Shown piece after piece: positions 17,118 through 26,470 of a stretch of 64,000 bases of DNA. The stretch lies in the NCBI RefSeq assembly GCF_000686125.1, contig NZ_JMMA01000002.1:1-64000 (forward strand), read 5' to 3'. The notes beneath the pieces are model-generated. The model did no database searches and was not told the DNA's origin. It was given only the letters and a program-made list of their open reading frames with translations. The position numbers and the translations under genes are program-made. Each line of letters opens with the position of its first letter. Position 1 is the first letter of the stretch. The stretch is from Ruminococcus sp. NK3A76 (lineage in GTDB: Bacteria; Bacillota; Clostridia; Oscillospirales; Ruminococcaceae).

Positions 17118-17984
17118 ATGCGTTTGATAAACTCCCTTCGTGGTGACCTAAACAAAACCCTCCTGAACATCGGCTTTTTAGGTGCTGTGCTATTAACAGC
17201 ATTGCTCTGCTTCACCGCTCCAACCTACCACGACCTGGCAACCGACCGCAGCTATTCGGTCTTTGAGTCGTTCTTCTCGTTCAAGCGTGAGTTTATTGAA
17301 AGTGACCAGCAGTTTGCATCATTAAATGTGTTCCAAAACGGGCTTGGCGGATATATCACAATGTTCCTGCCGATAATCGTTGCCTTTCCGTTTATGGTCA
17401 GCTTCTGCGCCGAGCGCAACAGCGGACTTATGCGATTTACTATTTCACGCACAGGCTGTCTGCGCTATTACCTGTCGAAGTTCCTCTCTGTGCTTATCGG
17501 CGGAGGGCTTGCGGCGATGCTGGGATATGCGCTCTATGGGCTTGTGGTTTATGGCTTTTTCCCGAATATAAACACCTATGAGCTTGATGAATTCTACTAT
17601 GAAATGCACCCCGACAGTCAGACCGTCGAGGTGCTTAAAATGCTGCTGAGTGCATTTATCTACGGTGCTGTTACAACGCTGCCTGCGTTCTTGATAAGCT
17701 CATTCTCACGCAACCCGTATCTTATCACCTGCGTGCCGTTTCTTATGGTGTATATATGGAATACGGCGATAAACAAGCTCGTTCTCAAAGCGTGGGAAAC
17801 GGAAGATTATGAGCTCTCGGAAAAGCTCTATGACTTTCAGCCTGACAGCGCCCGTCAGCTTGTCTATATAACCGAATGGAACGAGAGCGCACAGCGTATA
17901 GTGCTTTTTAATACGGCGCTTGTTGTTGGTGTGATAGTGCTATTTTCGGTGATTATGAACTTACGCAAGGATAGGGGTGTGTGA
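17118..17984 (+). CDS. ABC-2 type transporter permease subunit
   Basis: 288 residues, starting MRLINSLRGDLNKTLLNIGF with AAAGGTG upstream. About six hydrophobic segments: ~16-36, 90-115 (YITMFLPIIVAFPFMVSFCA), 135-160, 190-210, 218-235 and 265-285. The ERNSGLMRFTISRTGCLRYY stretch after the second segment is typical of ABC-2 permeases handling peptides or drugs. With the next two genes it forms a complete transporter. Confidence 0.8.
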   Translation: MRLINSLRGDLNKTLLNIGFLGAVLLTALLCFTAPTYHDLATDRSYSVFESFFSFKREFIESDQQFASLNVFQNGLGGYITMFLPIIVAFPFMVSFCAERNSGLMRFTISRTGCLRYYLSKFLSVLIGGGLAAMLGYALYGLVVYGFFPNINTYELDEFYYEMHPDSQTVEVLKMLLSAFIYGAVTTLPAFLISSFSRNPYLITCVPFLMVYIWNTAINKLVLKAWETEDYELSEKLYDFQPDSARQLVYITEWNESAQRIVLFNTALVVGVIVLFSVIMNLRKDRGV

Positions 17985-17985
17985 T

Positions 17986-18861
17986 ATGTTCGGACGACTT
18001 AATTTACGCCAATGCCTTACCACCGCCAAGACCGAATACATCAAGTGGGTAAACGACGCTCGAATGATAATCCTCGCCGTGCTGCTGATATTCATTTACA
18101 GCTTTGCGATTGAGCCCTTGCTCAAAAATGCAGAGGAAATGGGCGAGCAGCTGAACACCTTAGAGCCGTTTATTGCCATAGCAAATTCGGGCGCAATTAT
18201 GCTGATATTGCCGCTCGTGTTTCTTACCCTCATTGCAGACTTCCCGAAGATAGACACCAACACAGTTTTTTACATAATGCGTGTCGGGCGTTTAAACTGG
18301 ATAGTCGGGCAGATGATAAAGCTCGTTTTTATGGCGGCATCTTACCTCGCGGTCATCTTTTTTGGTGCTGTTGTACCCATGCTCGGGCGCAGCTTTTGGA
18401 GTGATGACTGGAGCAAGGTCGCCACGCAGTACAAGATTATTTTTCCCGACAAGTCAGGTAATTTCGGCGTGCAATTATTGCCCGAAAACCTATATAATCA
18501 GCTGTCTATCTACAACGCAGCGATACGAAGCTATCTGCTTGTATTTGCCTATTTGATAATCTTAGGTTTGATACTTTTATCATTTTCTATCGTCAAGAAA
18601 AAGACCGCCGGCTTTGTAGCTTGTGCGGCGATAATCTCTATCGGCACAGCACTCTGCTCTATCAAAACAAACCTGATGTGGAGTATGCCAATGGCGAACA
18701 GTATCATATGGCTGCACTACACCAAGTATTTCAGGCAGCCTGTTGTAACTATGGAGTTTTCGATATTTTATCTTTGCACGATGATAGTCGGATTAACGGT
18801 GTTCTGCATTGTTGCAATTAAGAAATTTAACTATGATAATGTAACGGAGATAGCAATGTAA
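17986..18861 (+). CDS. ABC transporter permease, second subunit
   Basis: 291 residues from the ATG at 17986, next to the stop of the previous gene; a GTG at 17977 would overlap it. Six membrane segments are visible (for example MIILAVLLIFIYSFAIEPLL, ~25-45, and MVGLTVFCIVAIKKF at the end). The middle has a large extracytoplasmic loop (~135-170). It likely pairs with the 17118 subunit as a heterodimeric membrane part. Confidence 0.8.
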   Translation: MFGRLNLRQCLTTAKTEYIKWVNDARMIILAVLLIFIYSFAIEPLLKNAEEMGEQLNTLEPFIAIANSGAIMLILPLVFLTLIADFPKIDTNTVFYIMRVGRLNWIVGQMIKLVFMAASYLAVIFFGAVVPMLGRSFWSDDWSKVATQYKIIFPDKSGNFGVQLLPENLYNQLSIYNAAIRSYLLVFAYLIILGLILLSFSIVKKKTAGFVACAAIISIGTALCSIKTNLMWSMPMANSIIWLHYTKYFRQPVVTMEFSIFYLCTMIVGLTVFCIVAIKKFNYDNVTEIAM

Positions 18862-18871
18862 GGAGAAAAAT

Positions 18872-19507
18872 ATGAATATAATTGAAGTAAACAACGTATG
18901 CCTTACCCTTACCAAAACAGATATTTTAAAGCACATAAACGTCGGCTTTGAAGAGGGCAGAATACATGGGCTGATAGGGCGAAACGGCTCGGGAAAGACT
19001 ATGCTTATGAAGTGCATATGCGGCTTTGTAAAGCCCACCTCGGGCGAGATAACAGTTGACGGAAAGAAAGTCGGCAAGGACATTGACTTTCCCGATGATA
19101 TGGGAATCATCATTGAAACGCCCGGCTTTATACCTTACTATTCAGGCTACAAAAATCTTAAACTGCTTGCAGGGCTAAAAAACAAGATAGGGAAAAATGA
19201 AGTCAGGGAAAGTATGAAACAAGTCGGTCTTGACCCCGATTTGCGCAGGCACGTTCGCAAGTATTCTTTAGGTATGCGCCAGCGTTTAGGGCTTGCACAG
19301 GCGATTATGGAAAATCCAAAGATACTTATCCTTGACGAGCCCTTTAACGGGCTTGACAAGGACGGCGTCAAGGAGATGCGTGAGTATCTGCTTTCCTACA
19401 AAGAGCAGGGCAAGACGATACTTATCTGCTCGCACTCGGCGGAGGATATTGAGGTGCTGTGCGAGACGGTGCATGAGATGGATAAGGGGTGCATCGAGAA
19501 GATTTAG
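18872..19507 (+). CDS. ABC transporter ATPase (ABC-2 class)
   Basis: 211 residues with Walker A GRNGSGKT (~35-42), signature YSLGMRQRLG, Walker B ILILDEPFNGLD and H-loop CSHS. The LGMRQ-type signature is typical of drug/lantibiotic exporters of the CcmA/BcrA class. Start preceded by AAGGAGAAA, 10 bases after the permease stop. It powers the two preceding permease subunits. A hairpin TGCACAAAA/TTTTTGTGCA (about 19518-19545) follows. Confidence 0.92.
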   Translation: MNIIEVNNVCLTLTKTDILKHINVGFEEGRIHGLIGRNGSGKTMLMKCICGFVKPTSGEITVDGKKVGKDIDFPDDMGIIIETPGFIPYYSGYKNLKLLAGLKNKIGKNEVRESMKQVGLDPDLRRHVRKYSLGMRQRLGLAQAIMENPKILILDEPFNGLDKDGVKEMREYLLSYKEQGKTILICSHSAEDIEVLCETVHEMDKGCIEKI

Positions 19508-19632
19508 TCGTTCCGATGCACAAAACTGAATTGCTGTTTTTGTGCAGGCTTACAAAAAATCAAGAATAATGTAATGATTTGCTGTTCATAAACGTCTTAT
19601 ATTATTAGAGGTAAAAACGGGAGGAAATCAAA

Positions 19633-20742
19633 ATGTATTATTCTTTGCTGAACATCAAAACGCTTGTTTCGCGCAGGCTGATATTGTCATTGATGATAGT
19701 GCTGTCGCAGATAGTGGCGATGCTGTCAGTATATCTGTCTGTGGGCTTTATCAATAATTCACTAAAGAGGAAAAGCGCCCCTACATATGACCAAAAGTGG
19801 TTTTACTTCGGGTTTTACTCTATATATGATGAGGAGGGAAAGCTCTTGCCTGAGGATACTGTTTATCCTGAGGGGGCTTTGGTGTCGCCGCGCTGGGGCG
19901 ATATAAAGGGGGATATGTACGAGCTGCTTGCCTTTTTGGGTGATGAGGTAGAGGATATTCCCATTAACGGCTTTGGTATGAAAGACGGCTCAGACAGCAG
20001 CAAAATAGGTCTCAGCAGCGACCTTAAGCCTGGCGGCGGGAAAATAGTACAGGGACCGAGATTTTCCTGTTCCGATTCAAGTATGCGCGGTGCTGTGGGT
20101 GATGTATACCATATTGAGGGTAACGAATACACGGTAACAGAGGTCGGTGAGAACAAGGTGCATATCGCCATTAACATAGAGGATTACCCCGATAATGCAA
20201 GGATAAATTACTTTACGATAAAGCTGCGTGACGGCGCTGATGTTGACAGGATAAGTCAGATAAAGGACGAAATGACAGAGCTTTTCGGAACACCTATGGC
20301 GACTGAGGAGCCTGAGCCTGTTACTCTTATGAATTTGCAGATAGATAATATGTTTATATTCACATCAGCTGTTATACTGCTTATCGCGGTGGTGAATATA
20401 GGTGTGTATTTTCGCTATGTATTCAAAAAGCGCGAAAATCAGATAGCTGTTATGAAGATATGCGGTGCTTCAAGGCGGGATATTTTTCTCATTTCAATTA
20501 TTGAGATGCTGGGGTCGTTTATTGTGAGCTTGACGGTGTCGCTTGTGATATTCACGGCACTTCTTCCCGGTCTGAAATTAAGCTATAAAGGCTTTTCGCT
20601 TTTTGATAACAAATCGTATCTCGCTGTATTTGCACTTGTGTACTTGGCGGTAGCTGCTGTGGTATCGGGTGTGCTTTCGGCAGTATACAGCAGCGGCTCG
20701 CCCTTTGACAATTACAGGCGTTCACAGAAGGGCGGTGTCTGA
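19633..20742 (+). CDS. FtsX-type ABC permease, first subunit
   Basis: 369 residues. N-terminal membrane segment (~13-40), a MacB-type extracytoplasmic domain (~45-230), then three C-terminal segments (~240-262, 290-315, 335-360) with the FtsX-typical cytoplasmic stretch KKRENQIAVMKICGASRRDI. Its gene ends 1 base before the second permease gene. Half-size permeases like this act as pairs with a LolD-type ATPase. Ribosome site GGGAGG. Confidence 0.85.
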   Translation: MYYSLLNIKTLVSRRLILSLMIVLSQIVAMLSVYLSVGFINNSLKRKSAPTYDQKWFYFGFYSIYDEEGKLLPEDTVYPEGALVSPRWGDIKGDMYELLAFLGDEVEDIPINGFGMKDGSDSSKIGLSSDLKPGGGKIVQGPRFSCSDSSMRGAVGDVYHIEGNEYTVTEVGENKVHIAINIEDYPDNARINYFTIKLRDGADVDRISQIKDEMTELFGTPMATEEPEPVTLMNLQIDNMFIFTSAVILLIAVVNIGVYFRYVFKKRENQIAVMKICGASRRDIFLISIIEMLGSFIVSLTVSLVIFTALLPGLKLSYKGFSLFDNKSYLAVFALVYLAVAAVVSGVLSAVYSSGSPFDNYRRSQKGGV

Positions 20743-20743
20743 T

Positions 20744-21883
20744 ATGCGCGGGATAAGGTACGGCTTTTCATTTTTTGTAAAGAATATATGGTCAAATCTT
20801 TTTATAGCCTTTGAGATAGCCCTGCTTCTGGTCGCTTCAAATGCATTGCTCGGGTTTTATAACAATATATCTGTTTTATATACACCGTATCAGGATATAT
20901 TTACTCACAAAGGGGTAATGTATTTCAGCTTTGCAGGTGCATCAAAGGACACCGAAGCGGCTTTGCAGCAGCGAGCGGAAGCCTTTGATAAGCTCAAAGG
21001 TGAGCCGAAGATTTATTACGCCAATACAAATGTGTATTTATACAATGACACTCCGCTGCTTGTGCATATCATAAATGATGAGATATATGACGCGTTTTGC
21101 TATGCTGTCAGCTCGGGAAGCTTTGAGCCCGGCTGTGCGGTAGTTTCATATATGAGCGGCTTAAAGCAGGGCGATACGCTAAAGACTGCTAACGGCGAGG
21201 TGCGGGTAAGCGGCGTTCTGACCGAGACAACATATTTCCCGCAGATAAACGGTGGTGAGTATATTGAAGACCTTTATGTGCCGTATAAATCGGGCGGCGA
21301 GGATAACGAGTTTATAATCATGAGTGAGTCATCTGCCGAAAAGCTATACGGCGAATTTGACTGGGTCACATCAGAGCTGATTGATACAGTTCTCATCTCA
21401 TACAAGGGCTTGTCGGAAAAGGACATTGAGTATAACAATTCGGTGCTTGAACAAACAGGCGAGCTGCGCGAGATAGACAAAATGAACGAACGCACAGTAG
21501 CCAAGCTAAGAGAGCAGTATGCAAGATTTCTGCCGTTTATCTATATTATCTCAATAGCTGTTATCATAGGAATCATCAGCTTTTGTATCGTGACATCACT
21601 TGATAACAAGGCCGATATGGATATTCTGTATAACTGCGGTGCGGGATCTATTAGCTTGTTTTTTGTAATGCTCGGCAAGAATTTGTGCATAGTTATTTCC
21701 TCGGTGTTGTTTGCAGCTATTGCACTGATCGGCATGAAGCTCACAGGTATATTTGCCAATAACGGAATAAGGATAATGGATAATCTTCTGCCCTTATCTG
21801 CACTAATAATATGCGCCTGCATAGTGATGTGCCAGCTTGTTTCAACACTCTCAAATCTTACGTTCTGGAGGAAGGTAAAATGA
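20744..21883 (+). CDS. FtsX-type ABC permease, second subunit
   Basis: 379 residues starting at the ATG at 20744 (MRGIRYGFSFFVKNIW). Same plan as its neighbour: an N-terminal membrane segment (~19-40), an extracytoplasmic domain to ~265, then three segments (~272-295, 308-345, 355-375). The usual conserved cytoplasmic loop is reduced to DNKADMDILYNCGAGSISLF. It overlaps the ATPase start (ATGA). A heterodimer with the 19633 product is likely. Confidence 0.85.
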   Translation: MRGIRYGFSFFVKNIWSNLFIAFEIALLLVASNALLGFYNNISVLYTPYQDIFTHKGVMYFSFAGASKDTEAALQQRAEAFDKLKGEPKIYYANTNVYLYNDTPLLVHIINDEIYDAFCYAVSSGSFEPGCAVVSYMSGLKQGDTLKTANGEVRVSGVLTETTYFPQINGGEYIEDLYVPYKSGGEDNEFIIMSESSAEKLYGEFDWVTSELIDTVLISYKGLSEKDIEYNNSVLEQTGELREIDKMNERTVAKLREQYARFLPFIYIISIAVIIGIISFCIVTSLDNKADMDILYNCGAGSISLFFVMLGKNLCIVISSVLFAAIALIGMKLTGIFANNGIRIMDNLLPLSALIICACIVMCQLVSTLSNLTFWRKVK

Positions 21884-22554
21884 TAACTCTTACAAACATC
21901 AAAAAGGTATATAACCCAAAGAAAGCCAATGAATTTGAGGCTCTACACGGAGTATCGTGTGATATCAAAGACGGCGAGCTTGTGGCTATAATAGGCAAGT
22001 CGGGTGCAGGAAAGAGTACGCTTTTGCATATCCTCGCCTGCATTGACAGCTATCAGGACGGGGAATACAGGATAGACGACACGCTTGTAAAGGGGCTTTC
22101 CGAGCGCAAATATGCCCGTATCAGAAATGAGAAGATAGGCATGGTAATGCAGGATTTTGCGCTTGTGGAAGATTTCACCGCCCTTGAAAATGTGATGATA
22201 CCGCTTAATTTCTCCAAGAAAAAGATCAAGGGCAAGAAAGAGAAAGCGCTTGCTGCACTTAAAGCTGTGGGCATTGAAGACCTTGCCAAAAAGCCCTGCA
22301 ACAAGCTCTCGGGAGGACAAAAGCAGAGGGTGGCTATTGCAAGAGCAATAGTCAACGAACCGAGCATGATACTTGCTGACGAGCCTACAGGGGCGCTTGA
22401 TACAAAGACGTCTTCTGAGATAATGGAGCTTTTCAAGTCGCTCAACGAGCAGGGGCGGACGGTGGTTATTGTTACGCACGACCCGAAGGTGGCAGAGCAG
22501 TGCCAGAGAGTCATTGAGATATCTGACGGTGAGATAGTAGGCGGCAATGAGTGA
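21880..22554 (+). CDS. LolD/BceA-type ABC transporter ATPase
   Basis: 224 residues from the ATG at 21880, after GGAGGAAGG. Walker A GKSGAGKST, signature LSGGQKQR, Walker B MILADEPTGALD, H-loop THDP. It closely resembles the 9451 ATPase down to the end (QCQRVIEISDGEIV), so both belong to one subfamily. Cognate to the two FtsX subunits immediately upstream. Such transporters often give resistance to, or sense, antimicrobial peptides. Confidence 0.95.
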   Translation: MITLTNIKKVYNPKKANEFEALHGVSCDIKDGELVAIIGKSGAGKSTLLHILACIDSYQDGEYRIDDTLVKGLSERKYARIRNEKIGMVMQDFALVEDFTALENVMIPLNFSKKKIKGKKEKALAALKAVGIEDLAKKPCNKLSGGQKQRVAIARAIVNEPSMILADEPTGALDTKTSSEIMELFKSLNEQGRTVVIVTHDPKVAEQCQRVIEISDGEIVGGNE

Positions 22555-22555
22555 A

Positions 22556-22584
22556 TTGACAGGAGTGTTGGGATGTGATATAAT
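22556..22584 (+). promoter_or_regulatory. SigA-type promoter for the SUKH-like gene
   Basis: TTGACA and TATAAT with a 17-base spacer, starting right after the ATPase stop. Confidence 0.75.
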
Positions 22585-22660
22585 TTAACCAGCAGTATAG
22601 ATAATACAACAAAGTGTTTTTTAGACCTGTTTATAACAAAAGTACTTGAAAGGATATAAA

Positions 22661-23110
22661 ATGTATTTTGATAAATTTGCATATGAGTTTGAAATAAAAC
22701 ATTATAAAATGTTCCCCCCGTCAAATCCGGAATTAAATAAGATCTTTAATCAGTATGATAATCTTCCTAAAGCGTATATTGAGTTATTAGAGCTAATTGG
22801 CGCAGGCACTTCTGCACCTTTTTGGTCAGGATGTGAGTTTTTTATTCGGGATATTCCTCTATTAAAGAAATATGCCCAAGAAACTCTAAGTGACAATTCA
22901 TCGACTGTTGAATTGAAAAATGACGATTTTGTTTTCTGGATGTCACAAGGTACTATTTTTTGTTTCTTTAACATCAAAGAAGGTGATGATCCTCCGGTTT
23001 ATTTTTTTACTGAAGCTAATCCTAATGAGTATCAATGTGTTGCAAATAAACTGACTGAGTTTATCTGGAATTATTGTTTTAAACCACAGATCGCATTTAA
23101 TAAAGTGTAA
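22661..23110 (+). CDS. SMI1/KNR4 (SUKH)-like immunity protein
   Basis: 149 residues from the ATG at 22661 (AAAGGATATAAA upstream). The pattern LPKAYIELLELIGAGTSAPFWSG, then FFIRDIPLL...DDFVFWMSQGTIFCFFN and PPVYFF fits the SUKH superfamily, which protects against toxins of polymorphic and contact-dependent systems. It is AT-rich compared with its neighbours and has no toxin gene beside it, so it looks like an orphan immunity gene acquired by transfer. The family is assigned from its pattern only. Confidence 0.65.
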   Translation: MYFDKFAYEFEIKHYKMFPPSNPELNKIFNQYDNLPKAYIELLELIGAGTSAPFWSGCEFFIRDIPLLKKYAQETLSDNSSTVELKNDDFVFWMSQGTIFCFFNIKEGDDPPVYFFTEANPNEYQCVANKLTEFIWNYCFKPQIAFNKV

Positions 23111-23236
23111 TGATTGGTATTCAAGTATGTTTAATAAACATAGACATCTGTTCCGCCTTGATTCCCAACTCCTCTTTCTTCTTCCTTATCACCTGAGCCA
23201 GCTTAATGATGCAAGCGGGGTGAGGGATGCGGTATT

Positions 23237-23365
23237 ATGTATAATAATCCATTTTACAATCAGTTTTTCGATCCCCTGTGTGTTAATCCGGAATACTATT
23301 ATCAGCAGCAGGCTTTTTGTCTTGCACTTGCTGAAATGGCTGAGCAATTTGGCTTGGACAAGTGA
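23237..23365 (+). CDS. Possible small ORF, Tyr/Gln-rich
   Basis: 42 residues (MYNNPFYNQFFDPLCVNPEY, then QQQAFCLALAEMAEQFGLDK) with GAGGG nine bases upstream. It could be a real small protein or a remnant. The rest of 23110-23605 has no convincing gene; on the minus strand 23400-23490 reads KDRNYGILLYENLGNIKAYR and is probably the tail of a decayed gene. Confidence 0.3.
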   Translation: MYNNPFYNQFFDPLCVNPEYYYQQQAFCLALAEMAEQFGLDK

Positions 23366-23605
23366 TCCCCAAAAACATATTTTGAGCCAAGCGGTTTGAG
23401 CGGTTCCATATGCTTTACGATAGGCTTTGATGTTTCCTAAGTTTTCGTACAAGAGTATGCCGTAGTTTCTGTCCTTTGCTTTTTTGTTTAAAATAATTTA
23501 TTCTTTTGCACCCATTTGATATATTTGGACGGTATTACTAACAGAGAGCCGAAAACGGTTACTATGAATCTCTGAAAAAATGATTTAAAATATGGAGGAA
23601 TCAAT

Positions 23606-25591
23606 ATGCCAAGCCCTGAAAAGAACAAGTACACAAGTGAATTAGGCCCTATCCCCGGCAAAAGGATCGAGGACGCAAGAAAGAGCTATGTTGAGCTGCC
23701 GGAAGATGACGACCGTAAGCTCGCTTATCTGAAGACGCTCCTTGCTACAACTATAGCGACCATACTGTTGCAGAAGAGCAACGACCCCGGCAAGCTGCTT
23801 GATGATTTTGAATTCAACAGAAAAATGATGGAGGTCATGGACAGCAAGGCCGTTGATCTTATGGCACAGCATTACAAGGATAAACCGCAGGAGCTTCTTG
23901 ATCTGCTTGACTATGAGCCCGAAAAGACCAGACAGTTCTATAACCGCTGCAACGCCGAGCTGGGACCTGAAAACGACAAGTTTATGTTTATGACCGATCA
24001 ACAGATCTTGGAATATGAGAATGAACTCAAAAGCAAGAAGAAGATCTACGAAAAGGGCGAAAAGACAATAGCGCAGATATCGGAAGCTGCCTCGCAGATT
24101 TTGCAAGATATGAGTATTATGCCTGAAAATATGCAAACCGATGCCTATAAAAAGCTGTATGATGCTGTGTTAAACCTAACTGATTTCGGAACGACAGACT
24201 TTAAATACACGGATGAAAATGGCAATGTAAAGAAAGCCAATGAGTTTACTAAGAACCACCCTCAGCTTGCTGTAAAGGCGATCAACAATGTCCATAAGCA
24301 CGCAGATGAATACTATAAGGAAAACCCTGCATTTGCAAAGAAGGTGCTTGGAAAGCTTTGGAGCGCTCACAAGCAGCACGCAGAATATATTGATATGGAC
24401 CCTTCGGCCTATAAGGATAACGTTGAAAAAGAGCTTGGTGTAATAGCTAAAGAAAAGCAGGCAAGAAATATAGCCAACAAGTTTGTAACGCCCCACAATG
24501 ACTATATTCAGAGGTCTGAAAAGGCAATGGATATGTACAGAGACGTATTAAAGGGTCACGCAGACAACGAGCTCAGCTTCTGGAGAGGCAGCCCTGAATA
24601 CAACAATGTAGGAAAATCGCTCCGTGACGTTCACAGAGCGTGGGTAGATATGCTTGATAAGGATCAGCAGCTTCGTGCCCGCCAGAAGCAGACAGGAAAG
24701 GCTGATATCAATGAGCAGAAGGCGCTTCAGGAAAAGGTCAAGAGATTAAGAGAGCAGATAGAAGATCTCAAGGAAAAGAATCAGAAGTATTTTGACCACA
24801 AGGTCACTGACGGTCAGTTCCTGAAAGGTACAAACAGCAACGCCGATAAGCGTATCGCAGCAGTTGACAACATTGACAAGTTTGCAGATTTCCTTCTTGA
24901 AACGATAGAGAGAAAGGAAAAGATAGTAGAGAACAAGATAAACGACATCTATCAGCAGAAGGCTGATGAGCTGGTGATAGAGGGACTTCCCGAGCAGAAT
25001 ATCAACAATTTGATAAAGAATGATGAAGTGATCATCGAACCTCCGAAGAACGATGTACAGATCAACAACGAGGAAATTAATAATAATGAGATAAACATAA
25101 ATGAAGCAAAAGATGATCCTATCATCAAGGAGGAAAAGATAGAAGAACCCAAGACTGCCGCTCAGAAGGCACAGGAGTTTCTTGACAACAAGCGTGCCGA
25201 GGCACAGCGGAATATCCAGAATGCATCAGCTGACGGAAAGATACCCAACAAGGAGGAGATGCGTCAGAACTATGCGGCTATTGCAACATCGTTCTTTATT
25301 CAGGCAGCTATCAGCAGATCGGACAAGAACAAAAACATAAACCATATGAGCCCCGAGAGCCTGAATGAAAAACTCTACAACACCTTCTTAAGGAATACCC
25401 TTAAAAGCAAGTCCTTTAAAACTATGATGGACAAGACTTCTGACAAGGATCTTTTTGAGCAGGCATCACATGACAAGGGACAGAATCTCTGGTCAAACTA
25501 TGACGAAAAAAGAAGAAACCCTGCTCCCGAGGCAGGCGGCCGCATAGGCAATAACAATAAACAGGTTGAAAAAATACTCGGAAACAACTGA
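23606..25591 (+). CDS. Large coiled-coil protein of unknown function
   Basis: 661 residues, ATG after TATGGAGG. There is no signal peptide or membrane segment. The protein is very rich in Lys, Glu, Asn and Asp and largely helical; the strongest coiled-coil is at ~370-400 (LQEKVKRLREQIEDLKEKNQ). Residues ~465-515 form a low-complexity Asn/Ile/Glu linker (NNEEINNNEININEAKDD), which separates a C-terminal ~130-residue helical domain. I do not recognise the family. It has its own terminator and no operon partner. Confidence 0.8.
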   Translation: MPSPEKNKYTSELGPIPGKRIEDARKSYVELPEDDDRKLAYLKTLLATTIATILLQKSNDPGKLLDDFEFNRKMMEVMDSKAVDLMAQHYKDKPQELLDLLDYEPEKTRQFYNRCNAELGPENDKFMFMTDQQILEYENELKSKKKIYEKGEKTIAQISEAASQILQDMSIMPENMQTDAYKKLYDAVLNLTDFGTTDFKYTDENGNVKKANEFTKNHPQLAVKAINNVHKHADEYYKENPAFAKKVLGKLWSAHKQHAEYIDMDPSAYKDNVEKELGVIAKEKQARNIANKFVTPHNDYIQRSEKAMDMYRDVLKGHADNELSFWRGSPEYNNVGKSLRDVHRAWVDMLDKDQQLRARQKQTGKADINEQKALQEKVKRLREQIEDLKEKNQKYFDHKVTDGQFLKGTNSNADKRIAAVDNIDKFADFLLETIERKEKIVENKINDIYQQKADELVIEGLPEQNINNLIKNDEVIIEPPKNDVQINNEEINNNEININEAKDDPIIKEEKIEEPKTAAQKAQEFLDNKRAEAQRNIQNASADGKIPNKEEMRQNYAAIATSFFIQAAISRSDKNKNINHMSPESLNEKLYNTFLRNTLKSKSFKTMMDKTSDKDLFEQASHDKGQNLWSNYDEKRRNPAPEAGGRIGNNNKQVEKILGNN

Positions 25592-25606
25592 GAATAATTA
25601 AAGCAG

Positions 25607-25649
25607 CACCGCATAAGACCGTTTTTTTACGGCCTTGTGCGGTGGTTTT
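25607..25649 (+). terminator. Rho-independent terminator
   Basis: CACCGCA-AAGACCG stem with CGGCCTTGTGCGGTG, followed by GTTTTA. Confidence 0.6.
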
Positions 25650-25707
25650 AATATGCATCTATTGCAGCCATATCAAACGATCATATCTCCGGCTCAACAA
25701 AAAAATC

Positions 25708-26249
25708 TTATTCCTCGTTATATGTATCAAGGGCAGTCTCCCGTGGAAGCTGTCTCACCTTGTCGAGCACGTCACGGTAGATATCCGCTTGTCTGATGTA
25801 CCCGTTGCGCTCAAACAGAGTGATGACTTCTTTTAGGCAACACCGCACAAAGACCGCCTGAAGGCTTTGTACGCAACTTACTTGCATCTTTTCCGTCATA
25901 TTACACATTTTTTCCTTGAAATACGGTAGTATTCCTTCGGAAAATCTGTGCGATCTGACGAAAAAGCTGACTGCGCAATTTGCGCACAATCTTCGTGCGG
26001 TGTTGCCTTTATCTTTTTCCAAAGCGTCTCGGCGGTAGTCGGTCTGCAATAGTTTTCATGCTCGCAGAGGTCGTTCTCGCACCAGTTGTACAGCTCATAG
26101 GGAACACCGTCGCTGCAGATGCCCCATTCAAAAACTTCAAGCGGCCCGAATGACTTTATCTTGACGATAACTGTCTTTCCCTCGCTATCAGGGATAAGGT
26201 CGGGTATCTCGTAAAACCACCGGTCTATCTGCACGTCTTTTTTGCTCAT
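25708..26249 (-). pseudogene. Small hypothetical gene interrupted by a MITE
   Basis: From the ATG at 26249 the minus strand encodes MSKKDVQIDRWFYEIPDLIP through TTAETLWKKIK; the frame then enters the 172-bp element and ends in it. Beyond the element the reading resumes as KEVITLFERNGYIRQADIYR to TYNEE. Removing the element and one 4-bp duplication restores W-K-K-I-K-E-V-I in frame, an intact protein of about 120 residues. The family is not recognised; two Cys and a His in NWCENDLCEHENYC could bind a metal. Confidence 0.75.
25836..26007. mobile_element. MITE copy A, 172 bp, TTTA target duplication
   Basis: Terminal inverted repeats GGCAACACCGCAC/GTGCGGTGTTGCC, flanked by TTTA at 25832-25835 and 26008-26011. 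It carries no transposase. By eye it is identical along its full length to copy B (31394-31565) and similar in ends to copy C (61595-61787). It interrupts the minus-strand gene 25708-26249. Confidence 0.9.
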
Positions 26250-26308
26250 GATATCACATCTAAAAAATTATACCAAACAAAGCCTTATCCGTCAAGACGC
26301 ATCACCAC

Positions 26309-26337
26309 TTGACAAACTCTCTCCAAAGTGCTATAAT
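26309..26337 (+). promoter_or_regulatory. Consensus SigA promoter of the antiporter
   Basis: TTGACA and TATAAT with a 17-base spacer. Transcription would start just before the riboswitch. Confidence 0.85.
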
Positions 26338-26355
26338 ACTGACAGTGAATATTAT

Positions 26356-26450
26356 ATGGGAATGATGATCTCCCGAAGTGATATTTATCACTTGAACCGC
26401 TTATTCCGAGCTGATGACGTCTGCTTTACGCAGAAGTTGTCGGCTTTTTT
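26356..26450 (+). ncRNA. Fluoride riboswitch (crcB motif) with terminator
   Basis: Leader elements match the fluoride aptamer in order: P1 GGGA/TCCC with loop ATGATGA (26358-26374), an optional hairpin AAGTGAT/ATCACTT, AACCGC, a second stem GCTT/GAGC, and the hallmark GCTGATGACGTCTGC (26410-26424). Loop GATG can pair with CGTC as the pseudoknot. The conserved 3' half is also the 5' arm of a 16-bp terminator stem (26409-26424 with 26430-26445, then T6), so ligand binding should prevent termination (ON switch). Recognised by eye, not by covariance model. Confidence 0.8.
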
Positions 26451-26470
26451 ATTTGGAGGGATATATATTT

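Noticed and set aside
25708-26049. Continuous minus-strand frame through MITE A into the gene tail
   Set aside because: The frame is created by chance by the insertion; the element's part recurs in copy B with no ribosome site and no family features.
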